From Colocasia esculenta (lineage: Eukaryota > Streptophyta > Magnoliopsida > Alismatales > Araceae): a stretch of 64,000 bases of DNA. The position numbers and the translations under genes are program-made. The notes under the pieces are model-generated. The model made no database searches. It was not told where the DNA came from and worked only from the letters and a program-made list of their open reading frames with translations. The stretch covers positions 82,343,960 to 82,407,959 of the forward strand of contig CM024755.1 in NCBI GenBank assembly GCA_014218235.1. The letters are read 5' to 3'. The first letter of the stretch is position 1; every line of letters starts with the position of its first letter. Positions 43,971 through 56,518 of the stretch are shown here, one piece after another.

Positions 43971-45081
43971 GAGCAAAAATTCAGAATTTTGTGAAATGAT
44001 GAGAAGGAGAATCTTTAATGTGATGAGAAAGACCTGCAAATCAATTGTTCAAGAATTTATAATATGCTAAAGATATCACATTCAAATTCTTATCATCATT
44101 CCTTTGCATATTTAATGATTTGAGGGATAGTATACAATGTTTGTCCATTGGATGATTCTGAAGAACCTGGATTACAATTTAATGGAATTAAAATATTCTG
44201 TTCAGAACAAATCATTCTTTCAAACCTGACTTAGCCAAAGTAAGATGATTTCTCCAGGATAAATTTCAATCATTATTGAAGTTAAATTCTTTTAAAAGAT
44301 TTGAGTTAGGCAAGTTGTTGACCATTTATTTAATGTAATTTTCTTGAGACAAAAACAATGAGTAGGCAGAGATAGTACATCTTGTTCACTCAAGTACACA
44401 TACTTTTTACACACCTGAGTCCCTGGTTACTTAATATTACTAATCATTCTGCCTCAAGGGGTTAATGAAAACCTTTTGACATGGAAATATAAGTTTATTC
44501 GACACCAATATTCTCAGTTACTCAGTCAACATTGATTTTTAATATTTCGATTGAACCCCTTAGAACAGAGATAACATGACACTTCATGACATACATGGCT
44601 CATCACTTTTTTTGAAGGTGTGTAGTTTCTCATTATGCATGCCATTGCTCTGCCAAAAGAGCATTGAAACTTGTTGAATACCAAAGATTGGACACAACCT
44701 TAGCCTTTATCAAACCCAAAAGAAATGTGTAAAGACAATACTGAATTGGACAATATGCAACCAAAGAAATCAAGTTACTTTTGAATTTTAGTGAATAAAA
44801 AAATGTTGACTTGAGGAATATGTTAAGACTATTAAAAATGCATTCTCGGTTGTTTTCAAAAAATGTAATGGTCAAGTTGTGAATTACAAATCCATCAAAT
44901 CACTAAATTATTTTTGGTATGATGAATGAAAAATCAGTGAAATCTTTAGCTCCCCCTGAATTATTGACTTGATCAAAATTCATCAAAAATAAAGATTGTC
45001 CTTCTTCAACATGAAATGCACAGAAGATTAAATGAGAATGACTTGAAGCAGTCTGAAGAGTTTGATGACTAACACTGAAGG

Positions 45082-45195
45082 GATGTGTCGACACAGAAAT
45101 TGATATGTGTTGACACAGAACTTGAGAAATGATCACTCTCAGTTAAAGAACAGTGGTCTGGTATCGACACAACACTGATTGTGTGTGGACCTAAT
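45082..45195. repeat. TCGACACA inverted-repeat array, spacer copy 2
   Basis: Two units with 10-bp spacers: TCGACACA-N10-TGTGTTGA near 45087 and TCGACACA-N10-TGTGTGGA near 45164. Confidence 0.75.
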
Positions 45196-45646
45196 TCTGA
45201 AGCAAAACTTTCACTGACATTGCTCAACAAATCTGATCAAAACTGCAAATTGTTCTCAAACAACTTATGTACAAGCATTGTTCCCTTCTTTCCAAAAACA
45301 ATAACTCTTCTCCAAGCTAGTGCTCCCCCTTAAAATGTGCATGAATAGAACAAGTGATATGCAAATGATACACAATCAAATTTTGCACTCAACTTTGCAT
45401 TCAATCAAGCAGGATGAACATGAAAGGTATGAATATGAACAAACAATCACAATCCAACCATAAGCATTTCATTCAAAATTAATGACTCTTACATAGGGAA
45501 GATCATTGGTACTTGGTGGAGGATTTTCCTCAACACATAATGATAGTTTCCAGACAAGTTTGACTTCTCCTTCCACAGTTCACCATTTGATATATCAATT
45601 AATATTTGCATAAGAGTCTCAATTAATTTAAGTTTTCAAGAAAATT

Positions 45647-46430
45647 TTAGTGCATATTGCAAATTTCAAGCTCTCTTCTTAAGGATGTGAATCTGTCCTT
45701 AGCCAAAGGTTTTGTAAAAATATCAGCCACTTGTTTTTCTGTAGAAATGAATTCCAATTCAATGTTTTTATTTGAAACCTCATCCCTTAGAAAGTGAGGT
45801 CTGATTTCAATGTGTTTGGTTCTTGAATGTTGAATTGGGTTTTTATAAAGATTGATAGCACTAGTATTGTCACACATGATAGGTGTGCATCCAATGTCGA
45901 TGTTGTAATCAAGCAACTGACTTTTGATCCACAACACTTGAGCTGCACAACTCCCTGCAGCAACATATTCTGCTTCTGCAGTGGAGAGTGCAACTGAGTG
46001 TTGCTTCTTGGATGCCCATGTTATCATGCAACCTCCTAGGAATTGACAAAAACCACTAGTGCTCTTCCTATCAAGTTTACATCCAACATAGTTGGCATCA
46101 GAATAGGAAATCAAATCAATATGACAACCACCTGAGTACCATAAACCCAAATCAGATGCACCACAGAGATATCTAAAAATTCACTTAACAGCAAGCAAAT
46201 GATTTTCTTTGGGACTATATTGAAATCTAGCACAAAGACAAACACTAAATTGTATGTTAGGTCTACTTGCAGTAAGATATAAAAGAGATCCAATCATACC
46301 TCTATATTGTTTTGCATTAACCAATTTACCTTTTTCGTCACTGTCCAATTTTATACTTGTGCTCATAGGAGTGGATGCTGGCTTTGCTTGTTCAAATTGA
46401 AATCTTTTTAGCAATTCTTTCACATATTTC
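45647..46430 (-). pseudogene. pol: Sirevirus RNase H and end of RT
   Basis: Copia-type RNase H with its acidic residues visible: SYSDANYVGCKLDRKSTSG, then STAEAEYVAAGSCAAQ, then MCDNTSAINLYKNP and the RTKHIEIRPHFLRD ending. The upstream frame 46423-46181 carries PASTPMSTSIKLD and YRGMIGSLLYLTASRP, the copia RT-RH connection. A frame break lies near 46170. Confidence 0.85.
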
Positions 46431-47354
46431 GCTTGATTAATAAAAAATCTATCTTCAAATTGTTTGACCTGAAAACCAAGGATAAATTATAATTCTCCCA
46501 TAAGACTTATTTCAAACTCAGTGTCCATGTGTTTTGAAAATTCTTCACACAATGAAAGATTGGTGGAACCAAAAATGATGTCATCCACGTATACCTGAAC
46601 TACAATTATGTGATTGTAGACATATTTCGTGAAGAGAGTTTGGTCCACCTTACCTCTGGAATAATTCTTACTAACCAAGAAATTGCTCAACCTGTCATAC
46701 CATGCTCTCGGTGCCTATTTCAATCCATAAAGAGCTTTGTGCAATTTATAAATATGGTTAGGTTTATCAAGTATTTCAAATCCAGGTGGTTGTGCAAAAA
46801 AACTTCTTCTTTAATGTAACCATTTAGAAAGACAGTTTTAACATCCATTTGACACAATTTAAAGTTGTTGGAATATGCATATGCTAACAAGATTCTCACT
46901 GCCTCCAACCTAGCTACTGGTGCAAAGGATTCTTCAAAATCTACCCCAAATTCTTGATTGTATCCTTTTGCAACCAATCTAGCTTTATTTCTCACCACTT
47001 TCCCTTCTTCATTCAATTTATTCCTAAACACCCACCTAGTACCAATTATTGATTTTTTAGGGTTTCTAGGAACTAGGCTCCAAACATTATTCCTTTGGAA
47101 TTGATTTAGCTCTTCATGCATTGCCTCTACCCAAGAATTATCACTTAAGGCTTCTTCAATATTTTTGTGTTCCACTTGAGATATGAAAGGCATTTTGTCT
47201 TGTTCATTGACATTACCTACAACATTCTTAAGAGGATGATCTTTAGAGTACCTGAAATTGCCTCTTGTCAGTATGCAAGCATTTTTTGCTGGTCTGTTCT
47301 GATCTAGTGTCGACCTGATGTTGTGATGGGTCGACACATCTCCATTTTCAGGTG
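46431..47354 (-). pseudogene. pol: Sirevirus reverse transcriptase and integrase-RT linker
   Basis: The frame from 47354 holds the linker and RT start: WVEAMHEELNQFQRN, NKARLVAKGYNQEFGVDFEE, and a MDVKTVFLNGYIKEEV block. A frame change near 46720 leads to 46690-46487 with the active site intact as YVDDIIFGSTN. The linker encodes one TCGACC inverted repeat (47310-47334). A gag-only element splits this segment from the integrase at 47355-47359. Confidence 0.85.
47310..47334. repeat. TCGACC-type inverted repeat inside pol coding sequence
   Basis: TCGACCTG, a 9-bp spacer, TGGGTCGA. It lies in the variable linker between INT and RT, in frame and without a stop. Confidence 0.75.
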
Positions 47355-47359
47355 CTTCT

Positions 47360-49137
47360 TGTTGAACCACTCTTATTTTGTACCCTTATATTTTGGTGAT
47401 AATAAAACTCATGATTAATTAAATATTATAAATATATTTAATATCATGTTTTCCTAATAAATATAAATTTATGGCACTATCGCTTTGTGATTTGCACTGA
47501 AAAGGCAAATCGATGGCGGTTCATTAAAACATCGATTCTTGACTAAGTGCCACAACGATTTCCATACAAATACATCAATTATGGTTCATCTCATGTAAAC
47601 ATCGATTTTGTTCAACATCAATTTCACTTGAACATCGACTCTGTTGAACACCGATTTCATTAGAACATCGATTTTGCTTAAACATCGATTTTGATTAAAC
47701 ATCGATTTCATTAAAACATCGACTCCATATAAACATCGATTTCAGTAAAACATTGACTTCAGTGAAACATCGATTCACTCTCAACATGGATTATGTTTAC
47801 ATCGACTCTATTTATACATTGATTATGTTTAACATCGACTTCACTTAAACATCGATTTCGATCAAACAACGACTCCATTGAAACATGGATTACATTAAAA
47901 TAACAATTACAGTGGAACATCGATTGTCTTTCACTTCGACTCCATTACACTTAAACATCGATTTCCTCTGTATTTCAAACATTTCAAATTGTCTTTGGTG
48001 CCCAATGAAAACTCAGATACATTTCATATGCGTAACCTACTATCTCACTGATAGAAAATCTTTTTACTTATCTCATAGGATATCTTCCTTTCTGTCAGAC
48101 AAAAAGGGATTACCTACCACTTCTGGGTGTCAGCAGGAAACACAGAGGTATGAGCCTTCTGACAGAAACACTCTTCGGTATAAACACTTTATTCTATGCT
48201 TGCAGACCTTGAAGACCACCAAGTGGCTGTCAGTCAGAAGAAGAAGAATAGAAAGATTAGCAACTACTAGAAGAGTTCCAATGGATCTCTTCGACGAATC
48301 TGTTCAAAGTTGCTCCATATAAAAGATGAAGCAAGGCTGAAGAACAAGACGTGAGCTTTCCTGAAGATCCATGTAAGAGTGTACATCTAGTGAGAATCCT
48401 CAACGCCACATACACTCAAGGAAAGAGAGAAAGAGCTCGAGCCTTATTCAAGAGAAGCTTTTAGAGCAGAATTCTTCATAGCTTACAAGCTTTCCTCTCT
48501 TCTCTCTCTCTCTCTCTGTGCTCATTGTAATTCTTTGGGAGAGTCTTTCGCTGAGAGTTTCTAGGTTTGAAGCCATTCTTGTAAAACTCTCAGCTTGTTC
48601 TTTCTTTTCTAAGAAAGATCTTTGTCCAGCTGTAGGACTATATACAGTGTGTCTCTTCCTGTGTGAAGAGTAGGCCAGTGAGGTTGATGACGGATTCTGT
48701 CCAACTGAGAGACTGTACTAAGTGTAGAACCTAGCTGGGGGTTTAAGTCTAGCAGAACTGTGCTGGGGTTTGTTCTAGGAGGTTAGCTTCTTGACCTGTA
48801 ATAGAAGTGAGTCTCCTTCCTACTCGGAAAGGAAGAGGAGCAGTGGGGAGTTGGGGGTTTGTATATCCTTGGGGGGATTGTACCTTGGTTAGTGAAATCC
48901 CAATATTTGCTTGAGGACTGGACGTAGGTCTTCCTTCTGTGAAGTACCGAACCAGGATAAAATTCCTTGTGTGATTGTCTATATTTGCTTCCGCATTGCT
49001 ATTGTCTATCACACACTATCACTTTCACTAACCAAAGTTTTAGTGAAATTTTCTGTGTTTAAGTTTCTGTTTCAGATTTCAGAAAACCTATTCACCTTCC
49101 CTCTAGGTTAGCATGCTGCCATATAAGTGGGCCAGCA
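47360..49137 (+). repeat. 5' LTR of the gag-only element
   Basis: Begins TGTTGAACCACTC and ends GGCCAGCA. It contains the 18-bp array (47515-47975) and a CT microsatellite (about 48490-48520) in the presumed leader. The 3' copy is about 100 bp longer. Confidence 0.9.
47515..47975. repeat. 18-bp tandem repeat with ATCGAT/ATCGAC cores (5' LTR)
   Basis: More than twenty imperfect repeats with the consensus AAACATCGAYTYCATNNA. Each has one CpG inside ATCGATT or ATCGACT. Neighbouring units can also be read as TCGATT, 9 bp, then a degenerate inverted partner. Confidence 0.85.
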
Positions 49138-49139
49138 AG

Positions 49140-49151
49140 TGGTATTAGAGC
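49140..49151 (+). other. Primer binding site of the gag-only element
   Basis: TGGTATTAGAGC two bases after the LTR; the initiator tRNA-Met type with one mismatch. Confidence 0.85.
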
Positions 49152-49198
49152 GGGTGTTTGATCAATCAAGAAGATCCAACGATCTTAGAGTAAGATCC

Positions 49199-50682
49199 AT
49201 GGCAGCAAAAGGAATTGCTGAAGGCCAATCAGTCACCAGACCTCCATTCTTCGATGAGAGGATTACCAATACTAGAAAATGAGAATGGAATGCTTCATTC
49301 GAGGTACAGACTTTGATCTGTGGCAGGTAATAGAGGTAGGTGATTTCGTTATTGTTCCTACTGAAGGTACTACTGCTATTACAGTAGCTGATAAAAGTAA
49401 ATTATCTCTAAACTTTAAAGAAAAGAACTATTTATGTTATGCTTTATCCAAAAAAGAATTCAGTAGAGTATCTGCATGTAAATCTGCAAAAGAAATGTGA
49501 GATAAACTGCAGGTAACTTATGAAGGAACAGATAAAGTAAAAAAAAACTAGGATATATATTTTTTTTCACAATATGAGCAATTTAAAATGCTTCCAAACG
49601 AAAATATTACTCAAATGTATAATAGATTTTCAAGCATAGTAGTTGGTCTAAGTTCTCTTGGTAACAATCTTTCTGATGAAGAAACTGTTAGAAAAATACT
49701 TAGGTCTTTAACTCATTCTTGGACCCCTAAAGTCACTGCTATTAAAGAAGCCCATGATCTAACCAAATTTTCCATTGATAAATTAATTGGTTCTCTTATG
49801 GCACATGAAATCAACATGGAGCAACTATATGAAGGGTTATCCAGGAAGAAATTTACTAATGCTCTTAAAGTGACAACTGCTCCTTCCACCTCTTCTTCTT
49901 CTAGTTCAAAAAATGTAGGATCTGAAGACAGTGGTGTAGACGATGTACTATCCAAACTTCATAGGATTCTTAAGAAGAAGAAAAATGGATCAAGAAGAAT
50001 CCAAAAGAAAGAGAAAAAGGAGAAAGAACCAATCTGCTATGAATGTAGAAAATCTAGACATCTAAGACCAAACTGTCCAAAACTCAAGAAGACTGGTCAA
50101 CAAGAAAAGTCCAAAAAGAAACATAAGAAATTCAAAAAAAAAACCATGGCTACTGCTTCGGAGAATGAAGAAGTCACCACTTCAAATTCATCCAGTTCAG
50201 AATCAGAGAAAAAGCAAAATTGTCTAGCACTCATGGTAGGACTAGATGAGGTACATTCTGACCCATCGTTTGATTCATTCATTGATTTAGGGTCAGAGTC
50301 CGAAGACTTAGAAGAAGTCTTTAATGAACTTTATGAAAAACATAAATGTGTCATAAAAGAATTAAAGAATCTGAAAAATAATCTTACTTACTTAGAAAAC
50401 ACTAACTCTAATCATAAATCAGAAATGGAACAATTGGAAACACAATTAAAGGAAAGTAAAGATAATAAACATCTTTTGAATGAAAACTTAAAAAGCAAGA
50501 ACAATGAAAAATTAGAGCTAGAAGAAAAATTAAAAACACTAACTGAAGAAAATCTTTATTTAAAAGAATCAGTTAGGAAGTCAACTAAAGGGAAAACATC
50601 TCTAGCTCTATACTTAAAAGGATCAAGATCTGGAAACAATAAACAAGGGCTTGGATACAAACCTCGTGAAAAAGGAAAATAA
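49199..50682 (+). pseudogene. gag: Gag of the non-autonomous element
   Basis: ATG at 49199 begins a short frame with TRPPFFDERIT, then shifts to RMECFIRGTDFDLWQVIE (from 49279). Stops follow near 49499 and 49550. The main open frame 49588-50682 (364 codons) carries the UBN2-type capsid end (ITQMYNRFSSIVVGLSSLG, ILRSLTHSWTPKVTAI). A zinc knuckle CYECRKSRHLRPNC follows at about 50034-50076. The tail is Lys-rich and then a Glu/Leu/Asn-rich coiled coil. It would assemble particles or recruit RNA for trans-mobilisation; this copy is broken upstream. Confidence 0.8.
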
Positions 50683-51390
50683 GTCACAATTTTTGAAAAA
50701 TATCCATTGCCAAAATTTGTAAAAGAAACCAAAATGTCTCAGAAAAAGGCCCTTGAAATGAACAATTCTATCAAAATAAAAAGGTTTCTAAAAATTATGT
50801 TATAAAAAGGCATCACAAAGACAAGAAGAATTGCAAAACAAATTATATTCATTGTTGTTCTCATTGCAATAAATTAGGACATACAGTAAACACCTACACA
50901 ACTAGGCACCTAGTATGGATTCCGAAAGGATATTTTCATGCATCTAACCATCAAGGAGCCAAAAAGATTTGGGTACCTACTTTTTTATAAGTTTGTTTGC
51001 AGGATAGCCTTGGAGCATCAGGAACAAAGGATGCTCAAGGCATTGGTGGCTGCTAGCTCTTCATTCAACTCATATCTGAAGAGGAAGTAGTCACAAATTT
51101 ATTTTTAAATTTATAGTACTACTAACATCTGCTTGCAAGTCTCATTAAGGTGGAGCCTCTCATTCAGGGGGAGCACAGACTAAGGGGGAGCTACTCATTA
51201 ATATCAAACATTGTTGAACCCCTCTCACACAACATTCTGGTAAGAAGTAAAAGGGGAGAGAATGCAAATGGTAAAATCCATCCTTTTTAGTTATTGACAA
51301 AAAGGGGTGAGTATGTTTAATCTGTAAATTTTCTATATTTTTCTATGTTTTAAGTTTTTGTCAGAAAATTCTCATAAGTTTTGTCATTAC
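50683..51390 (+). other. Residual gag end, protease stump and 3' untranslated part
   Basis: A second knuckle CSHCNKLGHT lies near 50855-50890, then KKIWVPT. At 51028-51043 the words GCSRH match the copia protease start, after which pol is absent: the deletion lies just downstream. From 51120 on there are PPT-like GGGGGAG runs (about 51164 and 51182) and no ORF. Confidence 0.65.
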
Positions 51391-51405
51391 CAAAAAGGGG
51401 GAGAT
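51391..51405 (+). other. Polypurine tract of the gag-only element
   Basis: CAAAAAGGGGGAGAT directly before the 3' LTR. Confidence 0.9.
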
Positions 51406-52622
51406 TGTTGAACCACTCTTATTTTTTACCCTTATATTTTGGTGATAACAAAACTCATGATTAATTAAATATTATAAATATATTTAATATCATATTTTCC
51501 TAATAAATATAAGTTTATGGCACTATTGCTTTGTGATTTACACTGAAAAGGCAAATCAATGGCTCTTCATTAAAACATCAATTACTGACTAAGTGCCACA
51601 ATGATTTCCATACAAATACATCGATTATGGTTCATCTCATGTAAGCATCAATTTTGTTCAACATCGATTTCACTTAAACATCGACTCTATTGAACACCGA
51701 TTTCATTAGAACATCGATTTTGGTTAAACGTCGATTTCGATTAAACATCGATTTCATTAAAACATCGACTCCATGTAAACATCGATTTCATCAAAACATC
51801 GACTCCATGTAAACATCAATTTTACTAAAACATCGACTCCATGTAAACATCGATTTCAATCAAACATCGACTTCAGTGAAAGATCGATTCACTCTCAACA
51901 TGGATTATGTTTACATTGACTCTATTTATACATCGATTATGTTTAACATCGACTTCACTTAAACATTGATTTTGATCAAGCAACGACTCCATTGAAACAT
52001 TGACTTCGAAATAAGGATTACATTGAAACAACGATTACAGTGGAACGTCGATTGTCTTTCACATCGACTCTATTACACTTAAACATTGATTTCCTCTGTA
52101 TTTCAAACATTTCAAATTGTCTTTGGCGCCCAATGAAAACTCAAATACATTTCATATGTGTAACCTACTATCTCTCTGACAGAAAATCTTTTTGCTTATC
52201 TCATAGGATATCTTCCTTCCTATCAGACAAAAAGATATTACCTACCACTTTTGGGTGTCAGCAGGAAACACAGAGGTATGAGCCTTCTGACAGAAACACA
52301 TTTTGGTATAAACACTTTCTTCTATGCTTGCAGACCTCGAAGACCACCAAGTGGCTATCAGTCAGAAGAAGAAGAATAGAAAGATCAGCAACGACTAGAA
52401 GAGTTCCAATGGATCTCTTCAACAAATATGTTCAAAGCTACTCCATATAAAAGATGAAGCAAGGCTAAAGAACAAGACGCGAGCTTTCCTGAAGATCCTT
52501 GTAAGAGTGTACATCTAGTGAGAAGCCTCAACGCCACATACACTCAAAGAAAGAGAGAAAGAGCTCGAGCCTTATTCAAGAGAAGCTTTTAGAGCATAAG
52601 TCTTCATAGCTTTCAAGCTTTC

Positions 52623-52654
<32 letters not shown>

Positions 52655-53279
52655 ATTGTAATTCTTGGGGAGAGTCTTTCAGTGAGAGTTTCAGGGTTTG
52701 AAGCCATTCTTGTAAAACTCTCAACCTGTTTTTTCTTTTCTAAGAAAGATCCTTGTCTTGCTATAGGACAGTATACAATGTGTCTCTTCCTGCGTGAAGA
52801 GTAGGTCAGTGAGGTTGCTGGCGATTTCTGTCCAGCTGAGGGACTATACTTAGTGTAGAACCTAGCTTGGGGTTTAACTCTAGCAGAACCACACTAGGGT
52901 TTGTTCTGAGAGGTTAGCTTCTTAACCTGTAATAGAAGTGAGTCTCCTTCCTACTCGGAAAGGAAGAGGACCAGCGGGGAGCTGGGGGTTTGTATATCCT
53001 TGGAGAGATTGTATCCCGGTTAGTGAAATCCCAAGATTTGCTTGGGGACTGGACGTAGGTCTTCCTTCTGTGAAGTACCGAACCAAGATAAAACTCCTTG
53101 TGTTCCTTGTGTGATTGTATATATTTACTTCCGCACTGCTACTCTCTATCACATACTATCACTTTCACTAACTAAAGTTTTAGTGAAATTTTCTATGTTT
53201 ATGTTTTTTGTTTCAGATTTTAGAAAACCTATTCACCCCCCCTCTAGGTTAACGTGCTACCGTATCAAGTGGACCAACA
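51406..53279 (+). repeat. 3' LTR of the gag-only element
   Basis: Begins TGTTGAACCACTC and ends GGACCAACA. It contains its own 18-bp array (51555-52090), longer than in the 5' LTR, and a CT microsatellite at about 52620-52650. Confidence 0.9.
51555..52090. repeat. 18-bp tandem repeat with ATCGAT/ATCGAC cores (3' LTR)
   Basis: Same unit as 47515-47975, with a local run in which ATCGACTCCATGT units alternate with ATCGATTTCA units (about 51735-51870). The extra copies here account for part of the LTR length difference. Confidence 0.85.
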
Positions 53280-53284
53280 CTTCT

Positions 53285-54400
53285 TCTGTTTTCAGTGACT
53301 GATCTGATTCTTTCATAAGGATGTCTGCATCTTCTTCTTGGTTTCTGCAAGAATTAGAGTCATCAGTGTTTTCACAATGCTCATCAATGATGACATCTGG
53401 AGTTTCCTCCACAGTTCTCGATTCATTGTTGAAGACTCTATATAACCTTGAATGTGTAGAATATCCTAGAAAAATACCTACATCACTTTTCTTTTCAAAT
53501 CTATCTAAATCATGCTTGTCATTGTTGTGAAAAAACTTTACTTCCAAAGACTCTAAAATAAGCAATGTGAGGTTTCTTATCTTTCAAGAGATCCAAAAAC
53601 TTCTTGGAGGATTGCTTTCAATCAACAAGGTGCGGGCCATTTCAACCGATGTCATATTTTTCCTTTCAACTATTCCATTCTATTCTGGAGTTCTTGGTGA
53701 AGCAAATTTATGATCAATTCATTTGCTCCTGCAAAATTCAAATAACAAATTGTTATAAAATTATCCTCCATGATCAGTAAGTACGGAGTAGATTTTATTT
53801 GTTTTTCCTTGCTCAATCTTATTAAAGAAATTTTGAAAATTTTCAAACGTATCACTCTTGTGAGATATAAAAAATACCCAGGTAAACCTAGAGAAAACAT
53901 CAATAATTACAAACCCAAATCGATGTCCACTAAGACTAAGTGTCCTAATAGGACCAAGAAGATCCATATACAACAATTCAAAAGGTTTTGAGATTATTAC
54001 AGGTGCAACAAATTTGAATGATTTTCTAGTTTGTTTACCATGAGCACATGCAGAACAAACAATTGTAATTTTCTTTATCTTTATTTTAGGAAGTCCATTC
54101 ACAAGAGAATGTCTGATCAACTTTTTCAAAACATTTTCACTAGCATGACCTAGCCTACGATGCCAAAGTTGAAACAGATCATGTTGATTTCCAACCAAAC
54201 AAAGATTTTCATTTTGTTGTTCATTCAAGTTAACTAAATAGACATTATTGATCTTTTGACCAAGAAATTTTATTTTTCCAGATTCTTTTTCACTGATTTC
54301 ACATGAATTAGAATTGAATATTATCTTAAGGTCCTTGTCACACAACTGACTGATGCTTAGCAAATTATGATCAAGGCCTTTAACCAACAACACATTTTCA
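53285..54400 (-). pseudogene. pol: Sirevirus integrase
   Basis: The frame 54393-53761 contains the pre-integrase finger (LWHRRLGHASENVLKKL, VCSACAHGKQTRKSF) and the core start LYMDLLGPIRTLSLSG with FGFVIIDVFSRFTWVFF. The core's third acidic region lies near 53700 in a shifted frame. The frame 53565-53285 holds the C-terminal DVGIFLGYSTHSRLYRVFNN block. The gag-only element interrupts the linker at 53284. Confidence 0.85.
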
Positions 54401-54599
54401 ATAGAGTTTGAGAGATTCTTACCAACATTTTCTATGCCAATGATTTGACCTTTATTTTTACCTCAAAAAATTACTTGACCACCATCTTTCTCAACCAATG
54501 AATAGAATTTATCTTTGTCTCTAGCCATATGCCTTGAATAGCCACTGTTGAGGTATCATTTGTCTTTCATATGGGCTGTAAGGCATTCCTGCAATGGAA
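54401..54599 (-). pseudogene. Sirevirus protease, inactive
   Basis: A short copia-type aspartic protease near 54500-54560. The active-site line reads YLNSGYSRHMARDK, where the family has D-S-G-C-S-R-H-M: the catalytic Asp is Asn and the Cys is Tyr. A stop and frame break lie close by. VLLVKGLDHNLLSISQL leads into the integrase. Confidence 0.75.
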
Positions 54600-56464
54600 T
54601 TTAAAAAGAAAAATTTGGTACCCAAATTGCTTTGGGTCTCATCAGTTTTCTCAATTCATAAACAATATGCCTTGGACTCCAAACTTTTTTGACTTTACAT
54701 GCATTCATGTTAGATCTGCAATTTGAATCAAAATGCCCAAATTTTTTACAAATTTTGCATGACAAGAATTTTTGAGATGTGATTTTTTTTTTCATATGAG
54801 AAATAGATCTAACAACTTACTTCATGTTCTATTGATTATTGAAATGAGGTCGTGCATGTTTGATTTCTGTTTCGAAATTTTTGGATTGTTTTTCACTCTT
54901 CTGTTTTAAGTTCAAAGATTGTTTTTCTTGAGCATTTATCCCAGATTGGTGATGAGATGATGTTTCCTTAACAAAGGATGTTATCAGTGTCTACCCAAAT
55001 TTCTTTTTGTTTTTTGATTGAAAACCCAATCCATGCTTTGTAGTGTTCTTCGAACTCCTAAAATTGCATCCACCATTAACAAATCATAACAGAGTGTCTT
55101 TCTTATCATTCAAATTTTTTTTTGTTGTTTTTCAATTCTTCTTGAAGAAATCCCTTTTCTCTCTTGAATTTTTTAGTCTCATCAATCAGAATTTGTTTTT
55201 CTTTTTCAACATTTTAACATCTTTCCTTCATTTTATCAAGTTGCTCACTAATAATTTCCTTTTCATTTTTCAAACTGACAATTTCATCATTCAGAAGATT
55301 GATTTGTTCAGTATTTTAAGAATAATGCAAGAGGCTGTTAACTTTCTTTTTCAATGATTTATTTTCATATTACATTCACATAGCTTCTAAAACAAGGTTG
55401 CATAATCTTCTTCCCAGTCATCAATAGTGAAATCTTCAATTGAAGAACTTACCTCTGTGGTCTCTTCATTTCTTGCCATGAGGCATGTAATTTCTTCATC
55501 ATCAGATTAACCATCTTTTTGGTCTTCTTGAACATTTGATTTTTCAACTTTCTTTTCAAGTCAGGGCATTCTCCTCTCATATTCCTTGGTTTCCTGCACT
55601 CATAACAAATAATGTCAGTCTTTTTGTTTGATTCAATTTTCTTATTAAACTCAGGTTTCTTAGAGAAATCTTTCTTAACGAAGGGCTTAAATTTACCTTT
55701 TCCTTTCTTTCTTAAGAATTTCTTAAACTACCTTGTCAGTAAGGCCATTTCACTGTCATCATCTTCATCAGAAGATTCATCACTGTCATCACAGTTTTGA
55801 ACAATATTTTTTGAACTAGATGTTGCTTTCAAAGCTATAGGTTTCTTTGAATCCATTACCGATGCATTTCTTTTCAAATTAATTTCATATGTCATCAAAG
55901 ACCCTATTTGGAATCCTCAATAATAGTGGCTTTTGTATGCCAAGTAGATGGAAGAGACCTTAATATCTTCGTTACAAGGTCACTGTTAGAGTACTCCTTT
56001 CCAAGACCCTTAAGACCATTTACTTTCAGCATAAATCGAGCAAAAATCTCAGATATGGTTTCATCATTTTTCATTCTAAACATTTCATATTCAGAAACCA
56101 ACATACTTGCCTTGGTTTCTCTTATCTTAGAGGTTCCCTCATAAATAAGTTGAAGTTTGTCCTACATTTTCTTTGCAGACTTATCTGAGGAAACTCTGGA
56201 ATATTCCTTGGGATGTATGGCGCACTGCATCATGTTCATTGCACTCCAGTTGAGTGTGGATTTTCAAATTTGTTCTTTGGTCCATACATCTTCATCTTCT
56301 AGCTGCTCAGCAGGACCCTTATCAACAATTTTCCAAAGTTCATAGTCTTGGGCTCTCAAGAATACCTACATTCTGTTTTTCCAATAAGAATAATCAGATC
56401 CATCGAAGAATGGAGGTCTAGTAACTAAGTGACCCTCAGCTACAAACCCCTTGGTAACATCCAT
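54600..56464 (-). pseudogene. gag: Sirevirus gag
   Basis: ATG at 56464. The N-terminus has LVTRPPFFDGSDYSYWKNRM, then a stop. Further on are the UBN2-type capsid words SMLVSEYEMFRMKNDETI and LVTKILRSLPSTWHTKATII (56104-55904). One knuckle (about 55600) has Asn where the His should be (CYECRKPRNMRGEC). The second, CKICKKFGHFDSNC, is intact at about 54730-54770. Many frame changes; the 55000-55600 interval is a Lys/Glu/Asn-rich coiled-coil region. Confidence 0.75.
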
Positions 56465-56518
56465 AGCTAAAAACTCTTGATCGTTAGATCAAACACCTAA
56501 TAGGTGCAAAGAGAACCT

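Larger units (their letters stand above)
43663..45646 (-). other. Sirevirus spacer between pol and 3' ORF
   Basis: About 2 kb without a convincing gene. On the minus strand it has two PPT-like purine runs, TTCAGGGGGAG (about 44947-44957) and AAGGGGGAGCA (about 45322-45333), as Sireviruses often carry several. It also holds two TCGACACA inverted-repeat groups (43885-43970 and 45082-45195). Confidence 0.6.
47360..53279 (+). mobile_element. Non-autonomous gag-only copia element (TR-GAG-like)
   Basis: TSD CTTCT (47355-47359 and 53280-53284). LTRs are 47360-49137 and 51406-53279 (TGTTG...CA); the PBS and PPT are in place. The 2.27 kb interior encodes only gag plus a stump of protease, so RT, INT and RNase H must be supplied by a relative. 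The layout fits the terminal-repeat retrotransposon with GAG class. It sits between the INT and RT of the opposite-strand Sirevirus. The two LTRs differ visibly, so the insertion is not very recent. Confidence 0.85.

Noticed and set aside
47515..47975. CRISPR-like regular repeats
   Set aside because: Units are direct tandem 18-mers without unique spacers, in a plant retrotransposon LTR.
47885..48322. ORFs of about 140 codons in both LTRs of the gag-only element (also 52040-52450)
   Set aside because: They overlap the 18-bp array and an LTR leader, and the peptide is low-complexity; present in both LTRs only because LTRs are duplicates.
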